Shown piece after piece: positions 52,906 through 61,998 of a stretch of DNA of 64,000 bases. The DNA is from Rhizobium tropici CIAT 899. GTDB taxonomy: Bacteria; Pseudomonadota; Alphaproteobacteria; Rhizobiales; Rhizobiaceae. Made by a program: the position numbers and the translations under genes. Positions within the stretch are counted from its first letter, which is position 1. Each line of letters opens with the position of its first letter. Below the pieces are notes generated by a model. The model was not told the DNA's origin. It did not search any database and worked only from the letters and a program-made list of their open reading frames with translations. The stretch spans positions 1,062,374 to 1,126,373 of the forward strand of contig NC_020062.1 in NCBI RefSeq assembly GCF_000330885.1, read 5' to 3'.

Positions 52906-53132
52906 GATTTTCCTCCTCTTGAAACCGAACCTCCCCTGTCCGGCAACGCGATAATCAGTGGGTTACTGCAGCACGTCAAGTAATTTTTTTCTGCAAGGAA
53001 TTTCTTTTAACCAATTGATATACTTCAGCAATTCTATGATGCCGCAACATCATTATCCGCCGGGGGACATAGCGTCGCACGACGTTCAGCATTATTCTGC
53101 AGCTGAGCTGTCCATTCGGACGGCGACCGATA

Positions 53133-54575
53133 TTATTGGCGGTCGAATACCTGCCAAACCCAGGCCAGAATTACCTCCATGTCCGGCTCTTTGGTCTGCT
53201 CGACAGTCATAACTGCACCGCAGCCCATAGGCTCGGCCCGATCCGCCAGCGTTATCAGTTCCGGCACATATTCGGCGCCCGGATGCCCAGGCAACCGCTC
53301 CTTCAGTCGGCTGGCATAACGCTCGCCCGCGACCGTTCCAGGCACCTTGCACCACAGCTCCGCGACATCCCCGACTTTCGCAGCATCGATATAGTTTTCG
53401 AGCTGCGCCTTCGGCTGGAAGCCGAACCAGGCGTCGATGATGAAGGTCGAGCCGGCCGGAGCGTCCGCAATAATGGACCAGATCGCCTGGTAGCTCGCTT
53501 TTCCCAAAGTCCGGTTGAAGTCGCGATCGACTGGTCCGATATGCTGCAGGAACGGATTCTTGATGCCATCGAGGGACAGGATCGGCCAACCGGTTCGATC
53601 GGACAAAGCCTTGGCAAGGCGGCTTTTACCGGAAGCCGGCACGCCGTTGACCAGGACGGCCCGCTTTCCCCGTGCCCGCTTTCCCCGTGCCCGCTTTTCC
53701 TGTGACGGCGCATCGGCAGTGAAAATCGACAGGCCCGCGCCGATCACGCCAGCGTCATCGGCGAGTTTGGCCGGCAATATTGCGGGGCAGAACCATGGCG
53801 CTACCGCCGGCAGGTCTGCAAGCGCACGCGCCGCGTCGCAGCCGAGCCCGCCGCCAAGCAGGATGACTTCGGGATCCATCGTCGCCGCGATATTATCGAG
53901 TGCTGCTCGTAAAGGGACTGCCCATTGGCGCAAGACGCGCACGGCCGCATCATCTCCCTCGGCAGCCATGTCGAACACCTCCTTGATTGTCACGACCGAC
54001 AATCCCGCTTCGGCGATGTGTCGGCGCAAAGCGGTTCCCGAACTGAAGGTCTCGACACAGCCGCGCCTGCCGCAAGGGCAGGGCGGGCCATCCTGCGATA
54101 CACAAATATGGCCGAGTTGTCCCGCCGCCTTGTGTCCGTGGTAAATGCGCCCGGCATGGGCGACAGCGCCGCCAATGCCCGTTCCGATCGTCAGCATCGC
54201 AACATTTTGATAGCCTTTGGCGCCGCCGATCCGCATTTCGGCGATCAGTGCCATGCTGCAATCATTCTCGATGACGACAGGCTTTCCAAGTGCCGCCTCA
54301 ATTCGCCGCACGAAATCGAGGCCAGAGAGGTTAAGAATGCCGCCAGACAGGATCTCGCGACTATCGACATCGACACGCCCGGGTATGCCGACACCGATCC
54401 CCAGAACTTCAGGAGTGTCGAGCGCGCGCGCCATCGCGATCACGCGCTCCAATGCCAACAGGGGATCGGTCGGGGTTCTTTCCGACACCTTGGCAAGGAT
54501 CTCGCCCTGAACGGAGACGAGGGCCGCACGAATATTCGTGCCGCCAATATCGACGCCTATGGCGATATCAGCCAT
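53133..54575 (-). CDS. ROK-family sugar kinase fused to a P-loop kinase-like domain
   Basis: The 480-aa protein has an N-terminal ROK domain (1-285): DIGGTNIRAAL (9-19), catalytic D105 in ENDC, GTGIGGAV and the zinc motif GQLGHICVS...CPCGRRGCVE. After a short basic linker of repeated RGKRA (294-307), a second domain (308-480) has Walker A GVPASGKS (311-318), LSLDGIKNPFLQ and lid-like basic residues (RYASRLKERLPGHPGAEY), as in small P-loop kinases. ROK kinases are usually about 300 residues, so this is a two-domain fusion. It overlaps the aldolase gene by 8 bases and probably phosphorylates the imported sugar. Confidence 0.85.
   Translation of the reverse strand: MADIAIGVDIGGTNIRAALVSVQGEILAKVSERTPTDPLLALERVIAMARALDTPEVLGIGVGIPGRVDVDSREILSGGILNLSGLDFVRRIEAALGKPVVIENDCSMALIAEMRIGGAKGYQNVAMLTIGTGIGGAVAHAGRIYHGHKAAGQLGHICVSQDGPPCPCGRRGCVETFSSGTALRRHIAEAGLSVVTIKEVFDMAAEGDDAAVRVLRQWAVPLRAALDNIAATMDPEVILLGGGLGCDAARALADLPAVAPWFCPAILPAKLADDAGVIGAGLSIFTADAPSQEKRARGKRARGKRAVLVNGVPASGKSRLAKALSDRTGWPILSLDGIKNPFLQHIGPVDRDFNRTLGKASYQAIWSIIADAPAGSTFIIDAWFGFQPKAQLENYIDAAKVGDVAELWCKVPGTVAGERYASRLKERLPGHPGAEYVPELITLADRAEPMGCGAVMTVEQTKEPDMEVILAWVWQVFDRQ
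53660..53697 (-). repeat. 15-bp tandem repeat encoding the RGKRA linker
   Basis: CCCGCTTTCCCCGTG occurs twice in tandem (53660-53674, 53675-53689) with a third partial copy. It encodes the RGKRA pentapeptide repeat between the two kinase domains and is in frame, so copy-number changes would only alter linker length. Confidence 0.85.
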
Positions 54576-55509
54576 GGGCGCGCTGCCTTTGATCAGCGCC
54601 GTGCGAGCCAGTGCCCTTGAAGTGCATTGCGATGACAGCCTGGATTTCGCGAAGCCTAGGCACCGCGACCGTTTCCAGCCGATCCTTCGTTACCGAACGA
54701 TCGAGCGAGATGCAATCCTTCCACAGGGAGCGGCCGGCGATGACGCCGGAAGCACCGTTGCGCATGGCATCTTCGACTTGCGTCAGGAAGGTCGTGTGGT
54801 CGACGCCAGCCGAGAGCACCGCCCACGGTACGTCGCCCGCAAGACGAGTGACTTCGGCACAGGCTTCCGACGAGCCCGGATAAGGGATTTTCAAGACTTT
54901 CGCGCCGAGATCGAGGCAGATCTTGCTGCCGCCGACGATCAGAGAGGGCAGCTTCGCCTTGTAGTCGGCCTCGTCCTCATCATCGAACTTGTAGGTCAGG
55001 AATTCAACGACGAGCAGAAGATCCTCATGTGCGAAGTCTTCGATGCACTGCTTCAAGATCTGAATATTGTAGGCATTCGCCGCATCCCGATCCGAGCGCA
55101 GATAGACCATGATCTTGCCGCCGGTCGCTCCCAGCTGGCGCACGCGGCGCGCGGAAATGCCGGGAACCAGCTTCGACAGACGATAGCCTTCTGGCGATGT
55201 ATCCCAGCCGGAAGCATCGAGGCCGATCAGCAGTGCGGTATCACGCTGAAGGACACGATCATCGACCAGCGCCGGCACCGCACAGATGGGATCGACGAGA
55301 ACGCAGGACGCCTTGCTTGCCAGGAAGCGAGCGATATCGGCCTTCGTGTCCCCCAGCACCCGGTCGGAGATCGCTGCCTGCTCGGCCGGGTCCCTGGCCA
55401 GAAGGCTGCGCATGCCACCGCGCTGGTCGCAGGCAATCACCATCATGGCGCCGTCGCTACCGCAAATCTGCTGGTAGCCACGCATCTCCGCTGTCGTCAA
55501 TTTCGTCAT
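54568..55509 (-). CDS. class I aldolase of the LacD/DeoC-like superfamily
   Basis: From the ATG at 55509 (GGAGGAAGGA upstream) the protein has 313 residues. It shows the tagatose-1,6-bisphosphate-aldolase (LacD)-like pattern: MMVIACDQRGGMRSLL near the N-terminus, LVDPICAVPALVDD, VVEFLTYKFDDEDE and VLKIPYPGSSEA, where the Lys is the likely Schiff-base residue, then SAGVDHTTFL. It should split a phosphorylated ketose. Its stop overlaps the ROK-fusion start by 8 bases; the two genes are one transcription unit. Confidence 0.82.
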   Translation of the reverse strand: MTKLTTAEMRGYQQICGSDGAMMVIACDQRGGMRSLLARDPAEQAAISDRVLGDTKADIARFLASKASCVLVDPICAVPALVDDRVLQRDTALLIGLDASGWDTSPEGYRLSKLVPGISARRVRQLGATGGKIMVYLRSDRDAANAYNIQILKQCIEDFAHEDLLLVVEFLTYKFDDEDEADYKAKLPSLIVGGSKICLDLGAKVLKIPYPGSSEACAEVTRLAGDVPWAVLSAGVDHTTFLTQVEDAMRNGASGVIAGRSLWKDCISLDRSVTKDRLETVAVPRLREIQAVIAMHFKGTGSHGADQRQRAHG

Positions 55510-55663
55510 GTGATCCTTCCTCCGGCCGTTGCGAAACGGCACCCATGCGGGCACGCCTTCCCCACTCCTCGAAGAGGGCAATGCTCCTGAAATTGAGGAC
55601 TCTCATGCGCGGTATAGACGTTGCGAAACCGGGCTTTTTAAGCGATAACTCCTCAAGTGCCGT

Positions 55664-55676
55664 ATGTGTAACACAT
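55664..55676. promoter_or_regulatory. candidate operator between aldolase and SorC genes
   Basis: ATGTGT-A-ACACAT is a perfect 13-bp inverted repeat (one central base) within the divergent region. A second motif, GTTGCGAAAC, occurs twice here (55528-55537 and 55620-55629). Either could be the site of the SorC regulator. Confidence 0.35.
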
Positions 55677-55737
55677 TGCAGAAAGGAATTTCAACCTGAA
55701 TTCATCTCAATCGCAGGAGGCTGCGGCAAATCGCGCG

Positions 55738-56658
55738 TTGCTACACACGGTCGCCAAACTGCACTACCAATCCGATATGGCGCAGGTGGATATTGCCAGG
55801 AAACTCGGCCTGTCGACGGCGACGGTTTCGCGCTTGCTGCAGCGAGCCCGGGCTGTCGGGATCGTCCGGATCGAAGTGATCGATCTTTCCCCCGCCGAGG
55901 ATCTGAGTGCTGCACTGATCGACGGCCTGAAGCTGCGCACCGCTGCGGTGATCGATACGCCGTCATCAAACGTGCTGAGCGCGCTTGCCGCGCCTGTCGG
56001 CTCGCTTCTGCAACAGGCGGGCCTGCGGTCCGGATCCACGCTCGGCATCGGCTGGGGGCGAGCAGTGCGCGAGGTAACGATGGCCGGTCTGCCGCAATTG
56101 CCCGGCATCGTCACGGTCGCGCTGAACGGCGGCATGCAGCATGCGGCGCCTCACTTTCAGATCAATGAATTCGTGCGCCAGGCGGCGATCCAGATGGGTG
56201 GCGTACCGCATTTTCTGCATGCGCCTTATATTTCTTCGACCGAGCTCCGGGATGCGTTTCTCGGAGACCCCACGGTCCAGCAGGTGACGTCTCTTTGGGA
56301 AAGGCTGGACGCGGCAATCGTCGGTGTCGGACTGACACATGCAGCAAACCCCTCGGAAACGGCGTTGCCCGGCGAAAAGGCGCTGAGCCACGCAGCCGGC
56401 GATGTGCTGCGCCACTACGTCACCGAGCAGGGCGAGATCCTGCACTGGGATGGAGAGGAGGGGATGATTGCAGCCTCTCCCCAACAATTGCGCAAGGTGC
56501 CGCTCTGTATCGCCGTTGCCGCTACGCCCGGCAAGGCAAGCGGCATTATCGGCGCGGCACGATCGGGAATGATCAATGCGCTGGTCACGGACGCCAATAC
56601 CGCGCAGGCTATCCTTGATCGTCTGTCCGCCCACCACAAAGCCGAGGATCGATCCTGA
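55738..56658 (+). CDS. SorC-family sugar-binding transcriptional regulator
   Basis: The 306-aa frame has an N-terminal helix-turn-helix (MAQVDIARKLGLSTATVSRLLQRARAVGIVRIEV). The C-terminal sugar-phosphate-binding domain has LGIGWGRAVREV and GVGLTHAAN. SorC proteins sense phosphorylated sugars. The TTG at 55738 is a poor start: family similarity continues upstream (NRALLHTVAKLHYQ), and the best-placed start is a CTG at 55696 with AAAGGA 8 bases before it. It is divergent from the aldolase/kinase genes, which it most likely controls. Confidence 0.83.
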   Translation: MLHTVAKLHYQSDMAQVDIARKLGLSTATVSRLLQRARAVGIVRIEVIDLSPAEDLSAALIDGLKLRTAAVIDTPSSNVLSALAAPVGSLLQQAGLRSGSTLGIGWGRAVREVTMAGLPQLPGIVTVALNGGMQHAAPHFQINEFVRQAAIQMGGVPHFLHAPYISSTELRDAFLGDPTVQQVTSLWERLDAAIVGVGLTHAANPSETALPGEKALSHAAGDVLRHYVTEQGEILHWDGEEGMIAASPQQLRKVPLCIAVAATPGKASGIIGAARSGMINALVTDANTAQAILDRLSAHHKAEDRS

Positions 56659-56738
56659 TGCCCTTTGTTTGCGCGATTGGCGCTTAGAGACGGCAAGCAC
56701 TTATGCGTCTGCTCATGAGTCGACTAGGCAGCAATCTC

Positions 56739-57980
56739 TTACGCTGCCTTTGGCAAGAGCGATTTTAGGTTCACGCCATCCGTCAAAGCTTCGATCGGCG
56801 GCATGATGCGCTTGGCAATCAGCATCTCGCTCAGTTTGATATCCTTGGCGATCCTGTTGCCAGGCCCCACACCGCTCGCAGCGACCAGCCTTTGTTCTGC
56901 GTCGAGATGGAACAGGATGAAGGCGCCGTCATCCAGATCGCGTCTGACGACCGTGCGCCCCTCGTCGACAAGGCCGGCGATTTGCAGCGTATGATCAAAC
57001 TGGTCGGACCAGAAATAGGGGACGGCCTGATAGCAGCGAGCCGCACCCATCAAATTGGCCGCCGCGAGAATGCCCTGATCCTGCGCATTGCGCCAGGCTT
57101 CAAGACGCAGCCGACGTCCGCCGTAGAGCGGATGCGGAAACGAACAGCAATCGCCGGCGGCAAAGATGTCGGCAATCGAGGTTTCCAGGTGTTCGTTGAC
57201 GGCAATGCCGTTATCGACCGCAATGCCCGTTTTAACGGCAAGTTCGGTGCGTGGCTGCGCGCCGATCCCGACAACAAGCACATCGGCAGCAATCACCTTT
57301 CCGTCGGAAAGGGAAATGCCGACATGTCGTTCATCCGCTTCGATCCCGAGAACCGCCACGCCGCATTTTACGGCGACGCCGTTGCGCTGGTGCAGGGCTG
57401 TGATCGTTTCCGCGATCAACTCGGGTACGCCGCGCTTGAGAATACGTTCCTGAGACTCGATGACAGTTACCTTCGCGCCGTAGCTGCGCGCCGATGCGGC
57501 AACCTCCAGCCCGATGAAGCCACCGCCAAGCACGGCTACATGCATATTTGCCCGGATATGGGAGCGAAGCGCGATCGCATCGTCCATCGTCCGCAGATAG
57601 AGGATCCGGGAACTGGCGGGCGTGTTCGCTAGCCGCCGGGGTGCAGCGCCCGTCGTCAATAGTAACTTGTCGTAAGACAAGGCCCGACCATCCGAGAGGA
57701 TGAGCCGTTTTCCAGCTGCGTCGATGGCGTCAGCCGATGCGCCCCCGATATGCCGGATAGCCTTTTCAGCCAGCGCGAGATCATTGAGAACGGCGGGCAG
57801 CCGAGGCTCCGCGTGATCGAGCAGGACCTTTTTGGAAAGAGGCGGCCGCTCGTAGGGAAGATGAACCTCATCGCCGATAAGGGTGATCTTCCGCCGATAG
57901 CCATTCTCCCGCAGGCCCAATGCGGCGCGTGCGCCACATTCGCCGGCACCGACGATGATGATGCCCGCATCGCCGTTCAT
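56739..57980 (-). CDS. FAD-dependent ferredoxin/rubredoxin-type reductase
   Basis: From the ATG at 57980 the protein has 413 residues. The FAD motif VGAGECG (10-16), NAD motif VLGGGFIGLEVAAS, and NEHLETSIADIFAAGDC mark it as a Rieske-ferredoxin or putidaredoxin reductase type. It passes electrons from NAD(P)H to the Rieske ferredoxin encoded immediately upstream, whose stop it overlaps (ATGA). A terminal oxygenase is needed to use the electrons; the nearest candidate is the diiron hydroxylase gene upstream. Confidence 0.88.
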   Translation of the reverse strand: MNGDAGIIIVGAGECGARAALGLRENGYRRKITLIGDEVHLPYERPPLSKKVLLDHAEPRLPAVLNDLALAEKAIRHIGGASADAIDAAGKRLILSDGRALSYDKLLLTTGAAPRRLANTPASSRILYLRTMDDAIALRSHIRANMHVAVLGGGFIGLEVAASARSYGAKVTVIESQERILKRGVPELIAETITALHQRNGVAVKCGVAVLGIEADERHVGISLSDGKVIAADVLVVGIGAQPRTELAVKTGIAVDNGIAVNEHLETSIADIFAAGDCCSFPHPLYGGRRLRLEAWRNAQDQGILAAANLMGAARCYQAVPYFWSDQFDHTLQIAGLVDEGRTVVRRDLDDGAFILFHLDAEQRLVAASGVGPGNRIAKDIKLSEMLIAKRIMPPIEALTDGVNLKSLLPKAA

Positions 57981-58294
57981 GCGCCGAGCCCGATCATGAC
58001 GCGATCGCCTTCCACTTTGACCGGATAGGTCTTCAGATTGACGCAGACGGGCGCGCCCCGTGCTTCTCCGGTCTTGTAGCTGAAGCGGCCATTGTGCTTT
58101 GGACATTCGATGGTGTCGTCTATCACGAGCCCGTCGGCCAGATGAATTTTCTCATGGGTGCAAAGTCCATCCGTGACGAAATACTCGTCGTCGGGACTGC
58201 GATAGATCGCAAAGGTTCGCCCGGCGTGATCGAAACGAACAACATCTTCCTGATCGATTTCATCGGCAGCGCAGGCATCAACCCAGTTCGTCAT
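57977..58294 (-). CDS. Rieske [2Fe-2S] ferredoxin
   Basis: From the ATG at 58294 (GAGGAGGAAGAA upstream) the 105-aa protein has the Rieske ligands C45-T-H47 and C64-P-K-H67 (LCTHEKIH and IECPKHNGRF). This is the small soluble ferredoxin type of multicomponent oxygenases. It couples to the reductase gene by an ATGA overlap. Confidence 0.92.
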   Translation of the reverse strand: MTNWVDACAADEIDQEDVVRFDHAGRTFAIYRSPDDEYFVTDGLCTHEKIHLADGLVIDDTIECPKHNGRFSYKTGEARGAPVCVNLKTYPVKVEGDRVMIGLGA

Positions 58295-58649
58295 TTCTTC
58301 CTCCTCATTGCATTCGCCAGGCGTGAAAGGCGTTATCGGGTCTTGGGAGCAGGTCGACATTACACTTTGAGCGCGCATCGTTTTTCCTCCCGAGTGGTTC
58401 CCAGCATGCGCGAAATCACCCCTCGCATTCCACGTCGATTGTGATCATTTTTCATCATGGAAGAGCTGCATGGAGAAGACACGTCGCTGGGCGGCTAGGC
58501 TATAGGGCCGAAAACGTCGGCTTCACATCCACATATCGATAGACAATTAAGCCGGAGCCTGCGGAAGGAGCCCGCAGGCTCCGGCATTTGCCGCCATCGC
58601 CGGGCGTGAGATTACGGTCCCGGCAGCCCAGCTGGGCCTTCGATCCGCT
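58295..58649. other. spacer with strong hairpin between hydroxylase and ferredoxin genes
   Basis: No gene was recognised. The stretch contains the 14-bp-stem hairpin at 58551-58585 and the upstream region of the Rieske gene. Confidence 0.45.
58551..58585 (-). terminator. 14-bp-stem hairpin downstream of the hydroxylase gene
   Basis: GCCGGAGCCTGCGG, loop AAGGAGC, CCGCAGGCTCCGGC form a perfect stem 65 bases beyond the sterol-desaturase-like stop. On the minus strand a weak T-rich tail (TTAATTGT) follows. Terminator or mRNA-protecting structure. Confidence 0.6.
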
Positions 58650-59684
58650 TTAGCTCGGTGTGCCGGAGCGGCGCGCCTGCTTTTCGGCGTATTTCTTGGC
58701 GCGCTCCATAAAGCGCTTGTTCATGCGGTCCTCGGCCTCTTTCGAGCCGTCATGGAAAGTGCCGAACCACTGGTCGAGCGGGATGACGCCATCGGCATAA
58801 TTGCATTCGAAGAACTTGTGGTGGAGATAATGGTCATAGGCGTGGGTGTCGATCCCAGCTTCCTCGCCGATCACAATCTTGTCGAAGCCGGCATGACCTG
58901 GCGCCGGCGCAAGGGCGGCATGCGTCAGATGGAACAGGGCGTGGATGGGATTGGAGGGCACGATCCAATGGATGAGAACGCTCGAGAAATACAAAAGATG
59001 TTCGACCGGATGCATGGCGAGGCCTGACCAGGGGCCGGGATTGACATTGTTGTGATGCAGCTTGTGGACCGCATGGTAGAGCGGCGGCCAGTGGATCAGG
59101 CGATGCACGAGATAGAAGTGCAGATCACGGAATGCCGGGATCAACAGCATGATGATGATGCAATAGATGGGGTGCTCGGCAAAGTCGACATAGGGAATGA
59201 TGCCGTTCGCAAAGGCCCATAGCGTCAGAACTTCGAATGCCGTCCAGAGGGGTACGGCGCTCGCAAAGGTCCAGATCACGTTGTCGACGGTCTGGTTTTT
59301 GAAAAGGAAGGCTGAGTTATCCTTCGACGGCCACTTGCTATTATATTTGAAGCGCGTGCCCTGCTTCTTCTGCATGTAGAGGCGCAGATGAAAGGCGCCG
59401 AAGAACAGGAAAACCAGCGCGGCATTGCGCAGGAGAAGATAGGCGATCCAGCCCGGCGCCAGCGTCTTCATCGTTTCCATGGAAGGTGTCGCGTAGAGCC
59501 ACAGCAACGTTGCCAGGGCGGCATAGACGGCATTCCAGGGCATCAGATAGCCGGGATATCCAAAGAACCATTTCAGGAAAGCGATCGGTTTGGCCGGCCA
59601 GATGAACACGGGCGGATATTGCAGAAGCTTGTTGGGTTTCCAGTCGCCGCGTTTGTCGCGGGTGCCGTACAGCGTGTCGTCCAT
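58650..59684 (-). CDS. membrane diiron hydroxylase, sterol desaturase/fatty-acid hydroxylase family
   Basis: The 344-aa protein has several membrane helices and the family's histidine boxes: HRLIH (194-198), HKLHH (207-211) and HYLHH (285-289), plus H225 and H229 in MHPVEHLL. Such enzymes hydroxylate or desaturate lipid-type substrates and need an electron donor such as a ferredoxin. The Rieske ferredoxin and reductase genes lie just downstream on the same strand. The substrate is unknown; hopanoid-, sterol- or fatty-acid-like molecules are options. Confidence 0.87.
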   Translation of the reverse strand: MDDTLYGTRDKRGDWKPNKLLQYPPVFIWPAKPIAFLKWFFGYPGYLMPWNAVYAALATLLWLYATPSMETMKTLAPGWIAYLLLRNAALVFLFFGAFHLRLYMQKKQGTRFKYNSKWPSKDNSAFLFKNQTVDNVIWTFASAVPLWTAFEVLTLWAFANGIIPYVDFAEHPIYCIIIMLLIPAFRDLHFYLVHRLIHWPPLYHAVHKLHHNNVNPGPWSGLAMHPVEHLLYFSSVLIHWIVPSNPIHALFHLTHAALAPAPGHAGFDKIVIGEEAGIDTHAYDHYLHHKFFECNYADGVIPLDQWFGTFHDGSKEAEDRMNKRFMERAKKYAEKQARRSGTPS

Positions 59685-59985
59685 AATGTGCCTCCCGATG
59701 GATGAACTATGCGGTCAGTGTCAGCGACGTCGGCTGGAAACGACAGCATTGATTTGATGAAATTTGCTCACGGAGACGGGAACTTTTCTGAGCCGCAATC
59801 GAGGAGGGGAAGGTGGCAATTTGGCATCCAAAACATCTTGATGAAAAACCCTCACGCCACCGGCACCCGGCTCGCGAATACATCCGCTTTGCAATGAAAC
59901 GCGCCGATGATCAAAAGCCATCATCGCGCCGGCTGGCGAAAACATCGGATTCATGATCTGAGCAGCGCACTGGCGGGGAGGAACA
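59685..59985. other. divergent promoter region
   Basis: These 301 bases separate the leftward hydroxylase gene from the rightward isomerase-like gene. No gene is supported. It should hold both promoters; no clear operator was identified. Confidence 0.4.
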
Positions 59986-60819
59986 ATGCAGAACTTGCTC
60001 ATATTCCAGTCGCTCTGGTCCATGGAGCGACGCAGCGCGAGATATCCGGAGCTTTCTCTGGAAGAAAACATCGAAAAGATCGCGTCCGCGGGCTTCGATG
60101 GCATCAGTACCCATTGGTACGACCGCAAGGTCGTTTCTCGCGTCGCGGGTCTGCTCAAGCAGTATGGACTGCAGGCCGAGGGCCAATGTTTCCCAAAGAC
60201 CGTCGACGATCTGAAGCCGGTGCTGGAAATCGCGGCCGAATACAATGTTCATCATATCTGCCTGCAACCTGATGTGCGGCTACGTCGTCTGGAGGACTGT
60301 ATTCCACTGCTGGAGGGCTGGCAGCGGCTGGCGGAAGACGCCGGCATCGACGTTTGGATCGAGACGCATCGTGACCGTATGACGACGGATCTATTCTTCA
60401 CGCTCGATCTCCTCGATCGGATGCCGGATCTGCGGCTGTTGGGGGATATCTCCCATTTCCTTGTCGGGCGCGAATTTGCCTGGCCGGTATCCGACGAGAA
60501 CCATGCGCTCATCCATCGGATACTGGACAGTTCCTGGGCTTTTCATGGCCGCGTTGCTTCGCGCGAACAGGTCCAGATCGAGATTTCTTTCCCGCATCAT
60601 AGGCCCTGGGTCGACCTTTTCCTCGGCTGGTGGGAATATGGCTTCAAAAGCTGGAAGAAGCGCGCCAACAAGGACGCAACGCTCGCCTTCACCTGTGAGC
60701 TCGGACCCAAGCCCTATGCAATCACCGGCAGGGACGGTGAAGATACCACCGACCGCTGGGAAGAATCGCTGCTTATGCGGCAAGAAATACTCGATTTATG
60801 GGCAAAGGTAGCCGGCTGA
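59986..60819 (+). CDS. sugar phosphate isomerase/epimerase-like TIM-barrel protein
   Basis: The 277-aa protein shows the AP-endonuclease-2/xylose-isomerase-like TIM barrel: NIEKIASAGFDGISTHWYD, HICLQPDVR, DVWIETHRDRMTTDLFFTLDLLD and LRLLGDISHF. The E and H residues near strand ends (ETHRD, DISH) are the expected metal ligands. It may isomerise or cleave a sugar or polyol derivative. The gene is followed after 51 bases by the formaldehyde dehydrogenase gene, which could remove a C1 product. Confidence 0.78.
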   Translation: MQNLLIFQSLWSMERRSARYPELSLEENIEKIASAGFDGISTHWYDRKVVSRVAGLLKQYGLQAEGQCFPKTVDDLKPVLEIAAEYNVHHICLQPDVRLRRLEDCIPLLEGWQRLAEDAGIDVWIETHRDRMTTDLFFTLDLLDRMPDLRLLGDISHFLVGREFAWPVSDENHALIHRILDSSWAFHGRVASREQVQIEISFPHHRPWVDLFLGWWEYGFKSWKKRANKDATLAFTCELGPKPYAITGRDGEDTTDRWEESLLMRQEILDLWAKVAG

Positions 60820-60870
60820 TAAGTCAGTTTAGATACCGATCGTAGACTATTGATTTTGGAGGAATTTTCG

Positions 60871-61998
60871 ATGGACGTAAGAGCAGCGGTCGCGGTTGCG
60901 GCTGGCAAGCCGCTTGAGGTGATGACGGTTCAGCTGGAGGGGCCAAGAGCCGGCGAAGTGCTGATCGAGGTCAAGGCGACCGGCATCTGCCATACCGATG
61001 ATTTCACACTCTCGGGCGCCGACCCGGAAGGTCTGTTCCCAGCCATCCTCGGCCATGAGGGCGCCGGCATCGTCGTCGATGTCGGTCCGGGTGTGACCTC
61101 GGTCAGGAAGGGCGATCACGTCATTCCGCTCTACACCCCCGAATGCCGCGAATGCCCCTCCTGCCTCTCGCGCAAGACCAATCTGTGCACCGCGATCCGC
61201 TCGACCCAGGGCCAGGGCCTGATGCCGGACGGCACCTCGCGCTTCTCGATCGGCAAGGACAAGATCCATCACTATATGGGCTGCTCGACCTTCGCCAATT
61301 ATACCGTGCTGCCGGAGATTGCCGTTGCCAAGGTCAATCCTGACGCCCCCTTCGACAAGATCTGCTACATCGGCTGCGGCGTGACGACGGGCATCGGTGC
61401 GGTCATCAACACCGCCAAGGTGGAGATGGGGGCAACCGCCATCGTCTTCGGCCTCGGCGGCATCGGTTTGAACGTCATCCAGGGCCTGAAGCTTGCCGGC
61501 GCCGACATGATCATCGGTGTCGATCTCAACAATGACAAGAAGGCCTGGGGTGAGCGCTTCGGCATGACGCATTTCGTCAATCCGAAGGAGGTCGGCGACG
61601 ACATCGTGCCCTATCTCGTCAACATGACGAAGCGCGGGGCCGACCAGATCGGCGGCGCCGACTATACCTTCGACTGCACCGGCAACACCAAGGTGATGCG
61701 CCAGGCGCTGGAAGCCTCGCATCGCGGCTGGGGCAAGTCGGTGGTCATCGGCGTTGCCGGCGCTGGCCAGGAGATCTCGACGCGTCCGTTCCAGCTGGTG
61801 ACGGGCCGCTCGTGGATGGGAACGGCCTTCGGCGGCGCGCGGGGCCGCACCGATGTGCCGAAGATCGTCGACTGGTACATGCAGGGCAAGATCGAGATCG
61901 ATCCGATGATCACCCACACCATGCCGCTCGAAGACATCAACAAGGGTTTTGAACTCATGCATTCGGGAAAGAGTGTTCGCGGCGTCGTCATCTACTGA
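60871..61998 (+). CDS. frmA: S-(hydroxymethyl)glutathione dehydrogenase (class III alcohol dehydrogenase)
   Basis: From the ATG at 60871 (GGAGGA upstream) the protein has 375 residues. Catalytic-zinc residues C40 and H62 and structural-zinc cysteines C92, C95, C98 and C106 (PECRECPSCLSRKTNLC) are all present, with the VFGLGGIGLNVIQG cofactor loop. GQGLMPDGTSRFS is characteristic of the class III enzymes. It oxidises the glutathione adduct of formaldehyde and can reduce S-nitrosoglutathione. Confidence 0.95.
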   Translation: MDVRAAVAVAAGKPLEVMTVQLEGPRAGEVLIEVKATGICHTDDFTLSGADPEGLFPAILGHEGAGIVVDVGPGVTSVRKGDHVIPLYTPECRECPSCLSRKTNLCTAIRSTQGQGLMPDGTSRFSIGKDKIHHYMGCSTFANYTVLPEIAVAKVNPDAPFDKICYIGCGVTTGIGAVINTAKVEMGATAIVFGLGGIGLNVIQGLKLAGADMIIGVDLNNDKKAWGERFGMTHFVNPKEVGDDIVPYLVNMTKRGADQIGGADYTFDCTGNTKVMRQALEASHRGWGKSVVIGVAGAGQEISTRPFQLVTGRSWMGTAFGGARGRTDVPKIVDWYMQGKIEIDPMITHTMPLEDINKGFELMHSGKSVRGVVIY

